Of a DNA stretch of 64,000 nt, positions 44,192 to 53,685 are shown piece after piece. Position 1 is the stretch's first letter, and each line of letters begins with the position of its first letter. The stretch comes from Bacillota bacterium (GTDB lineage Bacteria; Bacillota; Clostridia; DSM-8532): NCBI GenBank assembly GCA_023415825.1, contig JAEZJF010000019.1, forward strand, positions 116,173-180,172. Reading direction: 5' to 3'. The position numbers were made by a program, and so were the translations under genes. Under the pieces are notes generated by a model. It had not been told where the DNA came from. It saw nothing but the letters and a program-made list of their open reading frames with translations, and searched no databases.

Positions 44192-44878
44192 ATGGACTGG
44201 TGGAATGAGTTGACGGGAATACAGCAATTTTTTGCATCGGTTGCTATCCCGGCCACACTTGTCATGATCATTCAATTTATCTTGTTCCTGTTCGGATTCT
44301 CCCATGGTGATGGGGCAGACGGAGCTGATGCACATGCAGACCTGCATCTTCATGAAGGATGTTCTCACGGTATTTTCGAGGGCCATGCTCATGATGGGAT
44401 GGATCATACCACGGGAGACGGACATGACACCGTTGATGCAATGAGGCTCTTCACCCTGAGAAGTATCATAGCGTTCTTCTCTATAGGCGGGTGGATGGGA
44501 GTTGCCGCTGTCAGTTGGAAAATTCCTACTCCCATGGTCTTTGTTCTGGCGCTAGGAGCAGGATGGTTGGCCCTTTATTTTGTAGCCTGGTCAATCCGAG
44601 CAGCGTTACGCATGCAGCAGAGCGGCAATGTCATACTTGAGAACGCTGTAGGAAAAGCCGGAGAGGTGTACATCCCCATTCCCGCTTCCAATAGCGGTTC
44701 TGGGAAAGTGAACGTCATTGTACAGGATCGTCTCTGTGAGTTTGATGCCGTTACTGACGCAGAGCGAGAATTGAAAACCGGTGAAAACATCACGGTTACA
44801 GGAGTAGCCGCAGAAGGGGTGCTTTTGGTAGTGCCCAAGGATCCCCCGCAAGGGGTAATTATTGAAAAGGAAATTTAG
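44192..44878 (+). CDS. NfeD-like membrane protein with His/Asp-rich loop
   Basis: Protein of 228 residues. One membrane helix (about 12-36) is followed by a loop (37-80) holding nine His and eight Asp, then two more helices (about 88-137) and a C-terminal OB-fold domain (~150-225) as in NfeD/YuaF proteins, the usual partners of flotillin. The His/Asp-rich loop is not a normal part of NfeD and could bind metal ions (inference). AAAGGTGG stands before the ATG. It sits 14 bases after the DUF1836 gene and 12 bases before the flotillin gene. Confidence 0.8.
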   Translation: MDWWNELTGIQQFFASVAIPATLVMIIQFILFLFGFSHGDGADGADAHADLHLHEGCSHGIFEGHAHDGMDHTTGDGHDTVDAMRLFTLRSIIAFFSIGGWMGVAAVSWKIPTPMVFVLALGAGWLALYFVAWSIRAALRMQQSGNVILENAVGKAGEVYIPIPASNSGSGKVNVIVQDRLCEFDAVTDAERELKTGENITVTGVAAEGVLLVVPKDPPQGVIIEKEI

Positions 44879-44890
44879 GAGGTAAAGGCT

Positions 44891-46333
44891 ATGCCAGATT
44901 TTAGTTTTATTCTCATTAGTGCTGTTGTCATACTTATTTTATCAACCTTCTTTTTTATTATCTCGAGATACAAAAGGTGTCCTTCGGACAAAATTATGGT
45001 TATTTATGGTAATGTAGGCTCGGCTAAAGACGGTTCCGCTCTTTCAGCAAAATGTATCCATGGTGGTGCCGCCTTTGTTTGGCCTGTTATCCAAGCCTAT
45101 GAATATATGGATCTAACCCCTATGTCCATCAGCGTAGACTTAAAAAATGCGTTGAGTAAGCAGAATATCAGAATTGATGTTCCTTCCAGTTTTACCGTTG
45201 GTATTTCTACTGAAAACGGCGTCATGCAGAATGCCGCAGAGCGGTTGCTCGGCTTGAAACTCGTTCAGATTCAGGAGCTTGCCAAGGATATTATTTTCGG
45301 ACAATTGCGTTTGGTTATTGCCACCATGGATATTGAAGAGATCAATACCGACCGTGACAAGTTCCTGGAAGCCGTATCCAGCAACGTGGAATCCGAGCTT
45401 AAGAAGATTGGCCTAAGGCTTATCAACGTGAATGTTACAGATATTAACGATGAGTCCGGATATATTGTCGCACTGGGTAAGGAAGCTGCCGCCAAGGCCA
45501 TAAACGATGCTAAACGCACTGTTGCCGAACGTGACAGAGACGGTGCCATAGGTGAAGCCAATGCAAAGCGTGATCAGAGAATTCAGGTTGCATCAGCAGA
45601 CTCCGAAGCTATTAAGGGTGAAAACGAATCCCTGGCTCAAGTTGCACAGTCTAACGCAGTCCGCCGCGAACGTGAAGCCGAGGCCCTGAAGCTTGCTACA
45701 GCGGCTGAAAAAATTCAGTCCGCAAAAGCCTTGCAGGAAGCTTATGCGGCAGAGCAGGGAGCTGAAGCTGCCCGTGCTGCTCGTGAAAGATCCACTCAGG
45801 AAGCAGACGTCCTGGTTAAGGCGGAAATCCAGAAGCGTAAGCTGGAGCTTGAAGCTGATGCGCAGGCTGAGCAGACCAGAAGGTTGGCCAAGGGTCAGGC
45901 CGATGCCATCTATTTGAAGATGGAAGCAGAAGCCCGAGGTATGCAGGAATTGCTGTCCAAACAAGCCATGGGATATGCTCAGATGGTTCAGGCAGCAGGT
46001 GGAAGTGCTGTAGACGCAACTCGCCTCTTGCTGGCTGACAAGATGGAAGAGCTTATGAAGGTTCAGGTTGAAGCTATCAAGGGTATTAAGATCGACAAGG
46101 TCACTGTTTGGGACGGTATGGGCAGCAAGGATGGAACACCAGCTACGGCCAATTTCCTGTCAGGTATGCTCAAGTCCATTCCTCCAATGAATGAAATGTT
46201 CAATATGGCTGGCTTGCAGCTTCCTGAATATCTGGCAAAAAAGTCTGAAAAGGAAGAAAGCACTAAAAAGGAGGCTACAACAGCAGAAACCGCTGCATCA
46301 GATAAAGCTGGGGCAGGGGTAGTTGTAGGATAA
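44891..46333 (+). CDS. floT: Flotillin
   Basis: Protein of 480 residues. An N-terminal membrane hairpin (FILISAVVILILSTFFFIIS) precedes an SPFH domain (~30-200) and a long Ala/Glu-rich coiled coil (~205-345) with repeated AEA motifs; a disordered Ala/Glu/Lys tail ends it. Flotillins scaffold functional membrane microdomains and affect fluidity, secretion and signalling. AGGAGG precedes the ATG. Its NfeD-like neighbour is the standard partner. Confidence 0.92.
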   Translation: MPDFSFILISAVVILILSTFFFIISRYKRCPSDKIMVIYGNVGSAKDGSALSAKCIHGGAAFVWPVIQAYEYMDLTPMSISVDLKNALSKQNIRIDVPSSFTVGISTENGVMQNAAERLLGLKLVQIQELAKDIIFGQLRLVIATMDIEEINTDRDKFLEAVSSNVESELKKIGLRLINVNVTDINDESGYIVALGKEAAAKAINDAKRTVAERDRDGAIGEANAKRDQRIQVASADSEAIKGENESLAQVAQSNAVRREREAEALKLATAAEKIQSAKALQEAYAAEQGAEAARAARERSTQEADVLVKAEIQKRKLELEADAQAEQTRRLAKGQADAIYLKMEAEARGMQELLSKQAMGYAQMVQAAGGSAVDATRLLLADKMEELMKVQVEAIKGIKIDKVTVWDGMGSKDGTPATANFLSGMLKSIPPMNEMFNMAGLQLPEYLAKKSEKEESTKKEATTAETAASDKAGAGVVVG

Positions 46334-46353
46334 AAGAACAAAAAAAATAGTAA

Positions 46354-46387
46354 TTAAGGCCCATGACCAAAAGGTTGTGGGCCTTAA
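46354..46387 (+). terminator. Terminator after the flotillin operon
   Basis: TTAAGGCCCATGACC pairs with GGTTGTGGGCCTTAA around a four-base loop, with two wobble or mismatched pairs. The T-run is poor, so efficiency is uncertain. Confidence 0.6.
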
Positions 46388-46824
46388 CTATTGGGTCGAA
46401 ACTGCGGTGTAATGCCGTAGGCGCGCACATTACTCGCTTCCCGGTCTTTTGTCCCATTGAGAATTTAGGACTGAGATGCCAAATCTGTAAAAGAAATGGC
46501 AAAATAGCCCTATAGTAATCTGACATTAAATGTATATAATGTAATTATGGTGTATCAGCTTGAGTGCAAAGTATCTAAACAAATCTTCTGTACTTCTTTT
46601 CATTCATAAAGTATGAATGCAGTTCCAGTAAAGTATTAAATGTTTTCCTTATGATGTAACAAATCCAACAACCAAATTAACTGCCACTTTATAACACAAT
46701 AAGCGAGGTATGCGTTACGGGTTACTCAAAGCTTGTTACTGCGTAATTAAAGCTATACGTTATTTAGCCTGGCTCCATCTGGTTTTTTAACTGTCCTTTT
46801 TAAACCCATATGAAGGAGGTGATT
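46388..46824. other. Chitinase upstream region without a recognised gene
   Basis: About 440 bases. A GTTAC word recurs three times in 46710-46740, which may be chance. No riboswitch, promoter or RNA gene could be supported. It should hold the chitinase promoter. Confidence 0.3.
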
Positions 46825-46857
46825 TTGCTGCCCAAAAATCATTGGAGACAGGTTTAA
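46825..46857 (+). CDS. Possible 10-codon leader peptide before the chitinase
   Basis: TTG-started frame MLPKNHWRQV followed by TAA, behind AAGGAGGTGATT, which is complementary to the 16S rRNA end over its whole length. The real chitinase start with its own AAGGAGG lies 48 bases further on. Such a strong ribosome site with nothing long behind it suggests a leader peptide or a ribosome-held mRNA stabiliser. Confidence 0.4.
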   Translation: MLPKNHWRQV

Positions 46858-46904
46858 ATAAAAGACCCCAAAATATACCCAAATTTGTGAAGGAGGTAAA
46901 TATT

Positions 46905-49900
46905 ATGATTAGCAAGCTTTCAAAAACGAGAATCGGAAGATCATTGGTCTTTCTACTGACTTTATGTTTGCTGCTTACAAGTGCACCGGGTGTAAATAAT
47001 GCTCAGGCACAAACTGGTTCACAAGCAACTACTGCTGACCACAATAAACAGGTAATAGGCTATATTACCCAGTGGGATGCATGGAAGGCTGCAAGCGCCG
47101 GTTTACCGTCGCAGGGAGCACTAACCCACTTAAATATTGACTTCTCACAGTATACGATTCTGAATTATTCTTTCTTTGGTGTTGCTAATGATGGATCTTT
47201 GCATAGCGGTGACTTCAGAGATAAAAACATCTATAAGCCGGAGGTAGTACAAGCACCTGCCCCTTTATTATATACCGATATATACAGCAGTTGGGATTTA
47301 TATCTCCTGTACGGTGAAATAGAGGCGGTTTATTATATCAATGCCGATGTGGCTGCCAGAGCTGCCGCCATGGGATTCGAGGTAACCGTAGGGGGAAGTA
47401 CGTGGTCAAATCCGGCCTGGGGGCTTTATAATCAGTCACTGCCATTGCCTTTGAAAAAAGCGGGCGGAGCACCGGGACTATTCGAGTTGGCAGATCAATA
47501 TGGTGTGAAGGTTATGGCTTCCATCGGCGGTTGGAGCATGTGTAAGCATTTTTATCAAGTCGCAGCTGATCCTGTTAAAAGGGCAAAATTTATTAGTGAC
47601 TGCAAAAAATTAATGGCCATGGGATTTGACGGGATTGATCTTGACTGGGAATATCCGGGCCCCTTCAGTGGCATGAACTTTACAGGAACCCAGGCTGATT
47701 ATGCTAATTTCCTTACTCTTGTCAGGGAAATTAGGCAGGCTATCGGTGCGGACAAGCTGATTACATCCTGTTTTTCAGCAGATACGGCAAAGCTTGGGAG
47801 CTTTAATTGGGTAGAGCTTGATAAAGTGATGAACTACTATAATTTTATGACCTATGACTTCAATGGTGGCTGGTCAGATAAAGCAGGACATAACTCACCC
47901 CTGTACCCCTATACAAATGCGGAAGCACCTGCATTTAACTGGGATTCCCTCTATCAGTATCTGGCGACGTCCGGCATTAATATGAGTAAGGTTAATATGG
48001 GCACACCCTTTTATGGCAGAGGTGTTATTACAAATGGAGCTGCCAGTCTTAATGCCGCAACAGTAAAGAGGGCAGAGTTTGTACAGCCCGATGGAAACAT
48101 AACAACATGTGCCGATTATACCAATTGGCCAAAAGAAGTATATGACGGCACACCCTATTACTACTATATCAAGAAAACAGCATTAGCCAGTAACAGTGGC
48201 TGGACAAGACATTGGGACAATGAGGCCAAGGTCCCTTATCTAACTAAGGATAAGTATTTCTTAAGCTATGATGATGAGGAATCAATAGGTTATAAAGCGC
48301 AGTACATCAAGGACAAGAACCTGGCAGGAACAATAATCTGGACGGTATATGAGGATCTGGAACTCGGAGGTACAGTTACAAACTATGGCACAAAGCTTAA
48401 GAAATGGTCCGACGTTAAATCACCCCTTGTAAACAAAATCAATAATGTCTTTGCAGATGGCTATGTCCCAAATCCTACGGTAGCAACGCCTGCATTCAGT
48501 GTTCCCGGAGGAGCATACGAATCTGCACAGAATGTTGCCATTACATGTGCTACAGCTGATGCGGAAGTAAGGTATACACTGGATGGGACCGAACCCACAG
48601 CATTATCAACCTTGTATACCGGCGCAATTAACATTGCGTCCACTGCAACCTTGAAGGCTAAAGGCTTTAAGGCGGATATGAATGCTTCGGTAACGGCCTC
48701 CGCGACTTATACAATCGGGGTTGTCCCAATTGAAACGGTAGCGCCCCCTGTATTTAGTGTTCCGGGTGGAACCTATACCTCTGCTCAGACTGTTGCCATT
48801 ACCTGCGCAACAGCGGGGGCTACAATCCGCTACACAACAGATGGTTCAGAGCCTACGGCCTCATCTAACCTATACAGTAGTTCAATCACTATTTCTGCCA
48901 CCACAACCTTAAAAGCAAAAGCATTTAAGGCTGGCATGAACGATTCTTCGACGGTAACTGCCGCTTATACAATCGACGATGGCGGCACAAATCCTGTAGA
49001 GCCATGGAAAGCCAATAAGAGCTATGTACAGGGTGATATTGTTTCCTATAACGGAAAGAACTATGAGTGCAGACAATCGCACACATCACTTCCAGGCTGG
49101 GAGCCACCCAATGTACCTGCACTATGGCTAGAATACAACGGTAGCGTAGATCCTGTTGGAACAGTGGCAACATCAACATTCAGTCCTGCCGGCGGAACCT
49201 ACACTTCTGCCCAGAATGTAACCATAAGCTGCGCAACATCCGGTGCTGAAATACGTTATACACTGGATGGAACTGAGCCTACGGCCTCATCGACCCTGTA
49301 TACTGGCGCATTAAGCATTACCTCCACTAAAACCCTAAAGGCCAAGGGCTTTAAGACAGGTATGAACGCTTCGGCGATCGCCTCGGCAACTTATAACATC
49401 AGTGAGGAACCGGTTGGGACAGTGGCAGCACCTGCATTCGATATTCCGGGCGGAACCTATGCTTCTGCTCAAAATGTTGCCATCACCTGTGCAACAGCCG
49501 GTGCTGAAATACGCTATACACTGGACGGAGCTGAGCCTACGGCCTCATCCGCCCTTTATACCGGATCAATAAGCATTGCCTCAACTAAAACCTTAAAGGC
49601 CAAAGGTTTTAAAACAGGTATGAATGCTTCGGCAGTGACTTCTGCAACTTACACGATCAATGTGATTAACCCTGATCCCGCCGTGCCGTTGTGGGATAGA
49701 AATGCTGTATATGTCAAGGGTGATCGAGTGACTTGGAATGGATACATTTGGGAAGCAAATTGGTGGACCCGCGGTGAAGAGCCGGGAACAACCGGTGAAT
49801 GGGGGGTATGGAAAATGATTTCCTCCACCATTGAGACGGTTGCAACACCTGTCTTCAACCCTCCCGGCGGGAATTATGCCTCTGCTCAAAGTGTTGCCAT

Positions 49901-50996
49901 TACATGTGCAACAGCAGGAGCGGCGATCCGCTATACAGCTGACGGGTCGACTCCCACTGCAGCATCTTCTTTATACAGCAGTCCCATTAGTATTTCAGCA
50001 ACCACAGTATTAAAGGCAAAAGCTTTTAAAACCAATATGAACGATTCGTCAACGGCTTCTGCTACTTATACCTTTGGTCCGGTAGTTAATGACGGCTTTA
50101 AAGTAGTCGGCTATTATCCTGGATGGGAGCCCAATAAGCTTGATCGAATCCAGTATGATGTTGTGACGAATATTAATTATGCTTTTGCAATCCCGACAGC
50201 GCAAGGCGGTCTTCTTCCTTTGGAAAATCCGGATCTTGCGAGGTCACTCATTGCCCAAGCTCACGCAAACAATGTAAAGGTAAGCATCGCAGTAGGTGGC
50301 TGGTCATACAATGGGACTGAATTGGAAAATACCTTTGTACAAGCCACAAACACAGATGCCAAAATTCAGGCCTTTACCAATGCCATTATGAACATGGTCA
50401 ATGAGTATGGCTTTGATGGCGTGGATATGGACTGGGAGCATCCAAGGACAGGGCAACCGTCCCAAACTCAGTACGAAAAACTGATGCTGTCGTTAAGTAG
50501 TTCTTTGAAACAAAAAGGCAAGCTGCTTACTGCGGCTGTTTTAAGCGGTGTAAGTGCTGATGGCGTCGTATATTGGGACTCAGCGGCACATACCGATGCA
50601 GTGCTTGAGTGCGTTGACTGGATTAATGTCATGGCCTATGACGGCGGTGATGGCGAAAGGCACTCATCCTATAATTTTGCAGTCAACTGCGGATTATACT
50701 GGAGAGATACACGTCATATGCCGGCTGAGAAGGTTGTTCTGGGTGTACCCTTCTATGGACGTCCTTCATGGGCTTCCTATGATGCGATACTTCAAGCCAA
50801 CCCCAATGCCTATAATACCGACATATCCATGATCAACGGATTACAAGCGTATTATAACGGAATTCCCACAATCAAGAATAAAACCAGATGGGCAAAACAA
50901 AACTTGGGTGGCATAATGATTTGGGAACTCTCCCAAGACACCTTGGACAGGAGCAAGAGCCTTCTTACCGCAATAGGGGAGGCAGCTTCTGAATAA
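46905..50996 (+). CDS. Secreted two-domain GH18 chitinase with chitobiase-type repeats and CBM5/12 modules
   Basis: Protein of 1363 residues with a Sec signal (to about NNAQAQ). First GH18 barrel ~45-515 with DGIDLDWE (catalytic Glu249). Then a module array: repeats of the chitobiase C-terminal type at ~525 and ~607, CBM5/12 at ~698, repeats at ~752 and ~838, CBM5/12 at ~927, repeat at ~977. A second, different GH18 domain (~1062-1360) has DGVDMDWE (Glu1178). Each repeat contains a TLDG- or TTDG-like core with Tyr and Pro/Thr-rich edges. It should degrade chitin outside the cell, the two barrels perhaps acting in different modes. The start at 46905 has AAGGAGG upstream. No cell-wall anchor was seen. 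Confidence 0.93.
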   Translation: MISKLSKTRIGRSLVFLLTLCLLLTSAPGVNNAQAQTGSQATTADHNKQVIGYITQWDAWKAASAGLPSQGALTHLNIDFSQYTILNYSFFGVANDGSLHSGDFRDKNIYKPEVVQAPAPLLYTDIYSSWDLYLLYGEIEAVYYINADVAARAAAMGFEVTVGGSTWSNPAWGLYNQSLPLPLKKAGGAPGLFELADQYGVKVMASIGGWSMCKHFYQVAADPVKRAKFISDCKKLMAMGFDGIDLDWEYPGPFSGMNFTGTQADYANFLTLVREIRQAIGADKLITSCFSADTAKLGSFNWVELDKVMNYYNFMTYDFNGGWSDKAGHNSPLYPYTNAEAPAFNWDSLYQYLATSGINMSKVNMGTPFYGRGVITNGAASLNAATVKRAEFVQPDGNITTCADYTNWPKEVYDGTPYYYYIKKTALASNSGWTRHWDNEAKVPYLTKDKYFLSYDDEESIGYKAQYIKDKNLAGTIIWTVYEDLELGGTVTNYGTKLKKWSDVKSPLVNKINNVFADGYVPNPTVATPAFSVPGGAYESAQNVAITCATADAEVRYTLDGTEPTALSTLYTGAINIASTATLKAKGFKADMNASVTASATYTIGVVPIETVAPPVFSVPGGTYTSAQTVAITCATAGATIRYTTDGSEPTASSNLYSSSITISATTTLKAKAFKAGMNDSSTVTAAYTIDDGGTNPVEPWKANKSYVQGDIVSYNGKNYECRQSHTSLPGWEPPNVPALWLEYNGSVDPVGTVATSTFSPAGGTYTSAQNVTISCATSGAEIRYTLDGTEPTASSTLYTGALSITSTKTLKAKGFKTGMNASAIASATYNISEEPVGTVAAPAFDIPGGTYASAQNVAITCATAGAEIRYTLDGAEPTASSALYTGSISIASTKTLKAKGFKTGMNASAVTSATYTINVINPDPAVPLWDRNAVYVKGDRVTWNGYIWEANWWTRGEEPGTTGEWGVWKMISSTIETVATPVFNPPGGNYASAQSVAITCATAGAAIRYTADGSTPTAASSLYSSPISISATTVLKAKAFKTNMNDSSTASATYTFGPVVNDGFKVVGYYPGWEPNKLDRIQYDVVTNINYAFAIPTAQGGLLPLENPDLARSLIAQAHANNVKVSIAVGGWSYNGTELENTFVQATNTDAKIQAFTNAIMNMVNEYGFDGVDMDWEHPRTGQPSQTQYEKLMLSLSSSLKQKGKLLTAAVLSGVSADGVVYWDSAAHTDAVLECVDWINVMAYDGGDGERHSSYNFAVNCGLYWRDTRHMPAEKVVLGVPFYGRPSWASYDAILQANPNAYNTDISMINGLQAYYNGIPTIKNKTRWAKQNLGGIMIWELSQDTLDRSKSLLTAIGEAASE

Positions 50997-51018
50997 TACT
51001 GAAAAAGCATAACAGAAG

Positions 51019-51060
51019 GAGACTTGCTGCATCTATCATTGATGCAGCAGGTCTCTTTTA
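51019..51060 (+). terminator. Terminator after the chitinase gene
   Basis: GAGACTTGCTGCATC pairs with GATGCAGCAGGTCTC (one wobble) around a seven-base loop, followed by TTTTA. Confidence 0.78.
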
Positions 51061-51078
51061 GTGCCCTTGGGTCGGGGC

Positions 51079-51939
51079 TTATGGTGCAACTATATTTTTT
51101 ATGAGCTTGTTTATTCTATAGGTGCAATCCTGTTTTCTGATCTCAACATGCCTCCAGGAGTCTGATAAAGGAAAATACACGGCGTCTTTAACCGTCGGCC
51201 CCATATCCCATAAACCATCAGGGCCTTTATTACGGTTTAACCACTCTTCAACAAATTTAAGCTTCGCTTTACAATTTGGGTTTTTGTATTCAGATAAAAG
51301 CTCCATTGCGCCAATATATCGGCTTGCCCGCTTTGATTCGAACTCTTGGGGTGGGATTGACAAGCATTCATCATAAATATAGTAAATGCCCGATTCTCGA
51401 TGCAAGTAATAATTGAACAGTGCCTGCTCGGTTTTATCATCAAGAAGATTGGCAAGGATTGAAACCGGATAAAATGAAACAAAATCAATTAATCTGCCAC
51501 CTTTGGGTATTATGCCTAACACGCTCTTATAGGTATTAACATAAAGGTTATGGTCATAGGTACCGCTTATGAAGGATTGGCCTATCACCTCAGCCCATAT
51601 ACCGGCGGTTTGATTGGCCAATGCATCCTCTAAAGTAAATCTTCGAATCCAAGTTGAAAACATCAATGAGGTGAATATATCCCAATTGTGCAATTTTTCT
51701 CTTCTGTCGGGTATCTGCTGAGCGCCAGACAAGCAATCATGCAAATAGGATACGGCTTTTTGGATGGGTTTATCTTCAATTGAAAATCCTAATATTTGAA
51801 GGCGCCTTAGTGCTTGCTCCGTTGTCATGGGACGACTTTTAGTTGGATTGCTAAGAGTATGGAAATATCCCCAGTTACCTTCTTCAGACTGTAACGACAC
51901 AATTTCATTTGCCCAACGAGAGTCCTTTAATTCCAGCAT
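51079..51939 (-). CDS. Conserved hypothetical protein, possibly alpha-toroid fold
   Basis: Protein of 286 residues, no signal or membrane segment. It begins MLELKDSRWANEIVSLQSEE and is rich in Trp, Tyr and helical segments; motifs such as QSEEGNWGYFHTLS and GPDGLWDMGP recall the QW-type repeats of prenyltransferase/terpene-cyclase alpha-toroid proteins. The catalytic residues of those enzymes are not evident. Similar proteins occur as hypotheticals in Clostridia. It lies at the downstream end of the minus-strand accessory run. Confidence 0.6.
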   Translation of the reverse strand: MLELKDSRWANEIVSLQSEEGNWGYFHTLSNPTKSRPMTTEQALRRLQILGFSIEDKPIQKAVSYLHDCLSGAQQIPDRREKLHNWDIFTSLMFSTWIRRFTLEDALANQTAGIWAEVIGQSFISGTYDHNLYVNTYKSVLGIIPKGGRLIDFVSFYPVSILANLLDDKTEQALFNYYLHRESGIYYIYDECLSIPPQEFESKRASRYIGAMELLSEYKNPNCKAKLKFVEEWLNRNKGPDGLWDMGPTVKDAVYFPLSDSWRHVEIRKQDCTYRINKLIKNIVAP

Positions 51940-52068
51940 AAGCTACCTCACATATCCTGGCTTTGCCGCCGATTCTTAGTGACATCTTCCGAGGATAAAA
52001 TTCTTTACCTCCTTCATACGAAAGAGTTATTTACAAAGCTCGTTAGCTTCCTGCCCATAAAGCCGGAT

Positions 52069-52983
52069 TCAGTCATGTACGGCCAGGCAATAATTCACAT
52101 TATCAAAAGCGATTATTGGGTGCTCTGGGTTTTCTTGATTATATGCTTTGAAATACTGATCAGTTATGTCTTTCGGGGCCAAATGCTCATAAATTAAGAA
52201 GTGGTTATCAGCTAATAACTTTTCCATTTCAAAATAAGAATAGGATGCGAGCATTTTTTCATTTGCAGCACCAGCCATAGCCACTTGCTTTTTGGCTCGC
52301 TCTCCTGCTCTGTCAGTATAGGTCTCTTCATCTGGGTAATCAAAAACAATACTGCTACCTTTTGGTATAAGGGCGGAAATTGTTTTAATTGTTTCCGTAA
52401 AGATCTGCTTAGACAAATAGTAGCTGACTCCGAGCAAACTACAAAAGCTGATCGTACCCCTATCAAATTCTGTACAGGCAAGTAAATTTCTTTCCCAGTT
52501 ATTCTCTGTAAAATCCGCAGGCACATAATATACATTGGCTGGGCTTTTCTCTGCTAAGGAGTTTATTCTTTTTTGCTTGTCTGTTCCGGTAGCAGGGTGA
52601 TCCATTTCAAAGATTCGAATTTTCGATGCCCAGTCAGGCTGGCGATATGCAAATGTGTCATATCCGGCAGCAAAAATTAAATATTGTTTCGCTCCAATTT
52701 TTACAGCGTTTTTAAGTGATCTTTCTGCAAATGCTGCTCTCCCCAACGGTGATGGAGATAGCTGATTATTTACAACCCATCTCAAAGCCTCATCCTCTGT
52801 CCCCGCAAAGGATGGATTGAAGAAGCCGATTCCTTTTGACATACTACAAGCGATTTGATCATATTCATCCTCCGTCAAGATTTTCTTTGCTAAATAATCA
52901 TCAAAGACTTTCTCTGTATTTTGGATTGAATGATATGCTCTAGAAAAGGCACTCACGAGTGCTGTCATACTTTTTTGATCCAT
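52069..52983 (-). CDS. Class I SAM-dependent methyltransferase, LCMT/PPM1-like
   Basis: Protein of 304 residues. Glycine-poor SAM motif QYLIFAAGYDTFAYR, then IFEMDHPATGTDKQKRI, where the acidic residue binds SAM ribose, and SFCSLLGVSYYLSK, the pattern of leucine-carboxyl-methyltransferase-like O-methyltransferases common in polyketide and secondary-metabolite settings. The substrate is unknown. AGAGGTGAT precedes the ATG. Confidence 0.82.
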   Translation of the reverse strand: MDQKSMTALVSAFSRAYHSIQNTEKVFDDYLAKKILTEDEYDQIACSMSKGIGFFNPSFAGTEDEALRWVVNNQLSPSPLGRAAFAERSLKNAVKIGAKQYLIFAAGYDTFAYRQPDWASKIRIFEMDHPATGTDKQKRINSLAEKSPANVYYVPADFTENNWERNLLACTEFDRGTISFCSLLGVSYYLSKQIFTETIKTISALIPKGSSIVFDYPDEETYTDRAGERAKKQVAMAGAANEKMLASYSYFEMEKLLADNHFLIYEHLAPKDITDQYFKAYNQENPEHPIIAFDNVNYCLAVHD

Positions 52984-53114
52984 ATAATTATCACCTCTAA
53001 TATTTAATACTACTTTCCGATCAGTGTTTCAAGACTTGTTATTTTTATCATTTTATGGTATATTAGAGGTGCGGAATTCACCTATCCACCAAGCAATCAT
53101 GCATATATGATGCT

Positions 53115-53636
53115 TCATATATAGCGTCTGACCTTATTCATATAATTTAAATAATCATCTCCAAACTCTTTGATACACCATCTTTCTTCCGACAAAATAA
53201 GATAATGTACTGAAATCTGAAAAATAAAAAGTACCAGAAATTGTAGCCATGAACCTGACATCATGCTAAAGCCAAGAAAATATAAGAAGAAAGCTACATA
53301 CATAGGATTACGAGAGATTTTGTATAACCCAGCTACATTTAATCCCTTTTGATCGGGTTTAGAAAATTGAATAATTGAAAAAAAGTAAAGGAACATACCT
53401 AAAGCATATATTCCCAGCCCCAAATAACTTAAAAAGCCACTTAGTCCTACTTCTTCAAATATTGAAATGATTAAGAGAAGCAAAACGGTTATTTGATAGA
53501 CCCAATGAGCTATTTTCTCTATACCTTTGTTTATTGGTGGAAAATGCGCTGCGCGTATGAAGGCCTCTTTACTCAGAATGCTTAATATTATATAACGTAT
53601 AAAAATGATAGGTAATACTAATATAAAACCATTCAA
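53115..53636 (-). CDS. Isoprenylcysteine carboxyl methyltransferase-family membrane protein
   Basis: Protein of 173 residues with four to five membrane helices. The C-terminal pattern GLYKISRNPMYVAFFLYFLG followed by EERWCIKEFGDDYLNYMNKV is the SAM-binding signature of the ICMT/PEMT group. Bacterial members methylate lipid or small hydrophobic substrates, mostly unknown. The start is a TTG at 53636 with GAGAGG ten bases upstream. The next downstream gene is also a methyltransferase. Confidence 0.8.
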   Translation of the reverse strand: MNGFILVLPIIFIRYIILSILSKEAFIRAAHFPPINKGIEKIAHWVYQITVLLLLIISIFEEVGLSGFLSYLGLGIYALGMFLYFFSIIQFSKPDQKGLNVAGLYKISRNPMYVAFFLYFLGFSMMSGSWLQFLVLFIFQISVHYLILSEERWCIKEFGDDYLNYMNKVRRYI

Positions 53637-53685
53637 ATGATATCAGCCTCTCAATAACTCCTCTTATCCAGATATCTTTTATTTC

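Noticed and set aside
46640..46800. c-di-GMP riboswitch before the chitinase
   Set aside because: The region lacks the conserved tetraloop, receptor and flanking motifs; only isolated words matched.
48478..50090. CRISPR or other DNA repeat array within the chitinase gene
   Set aside because: The repeats are about 240 bases, in frame and diverged at the DNA level; they encode chitobiase-type protein modules.
46905..50996. Dockerin or S-layer anchor in the chitinase, suggesting a cellulosome-like complex
   Set aside because: No calcium-loop dockerin motif or SLH repeat is visible; the protein ends in the second GH18 domain.
51979..52197. Plus-strand frame of 72 codons with hydrophobic end
   Set aside because: It mostly overlaps the methyltransferase gene on the other strand, has no ribosome site and looks like a shadow frame.
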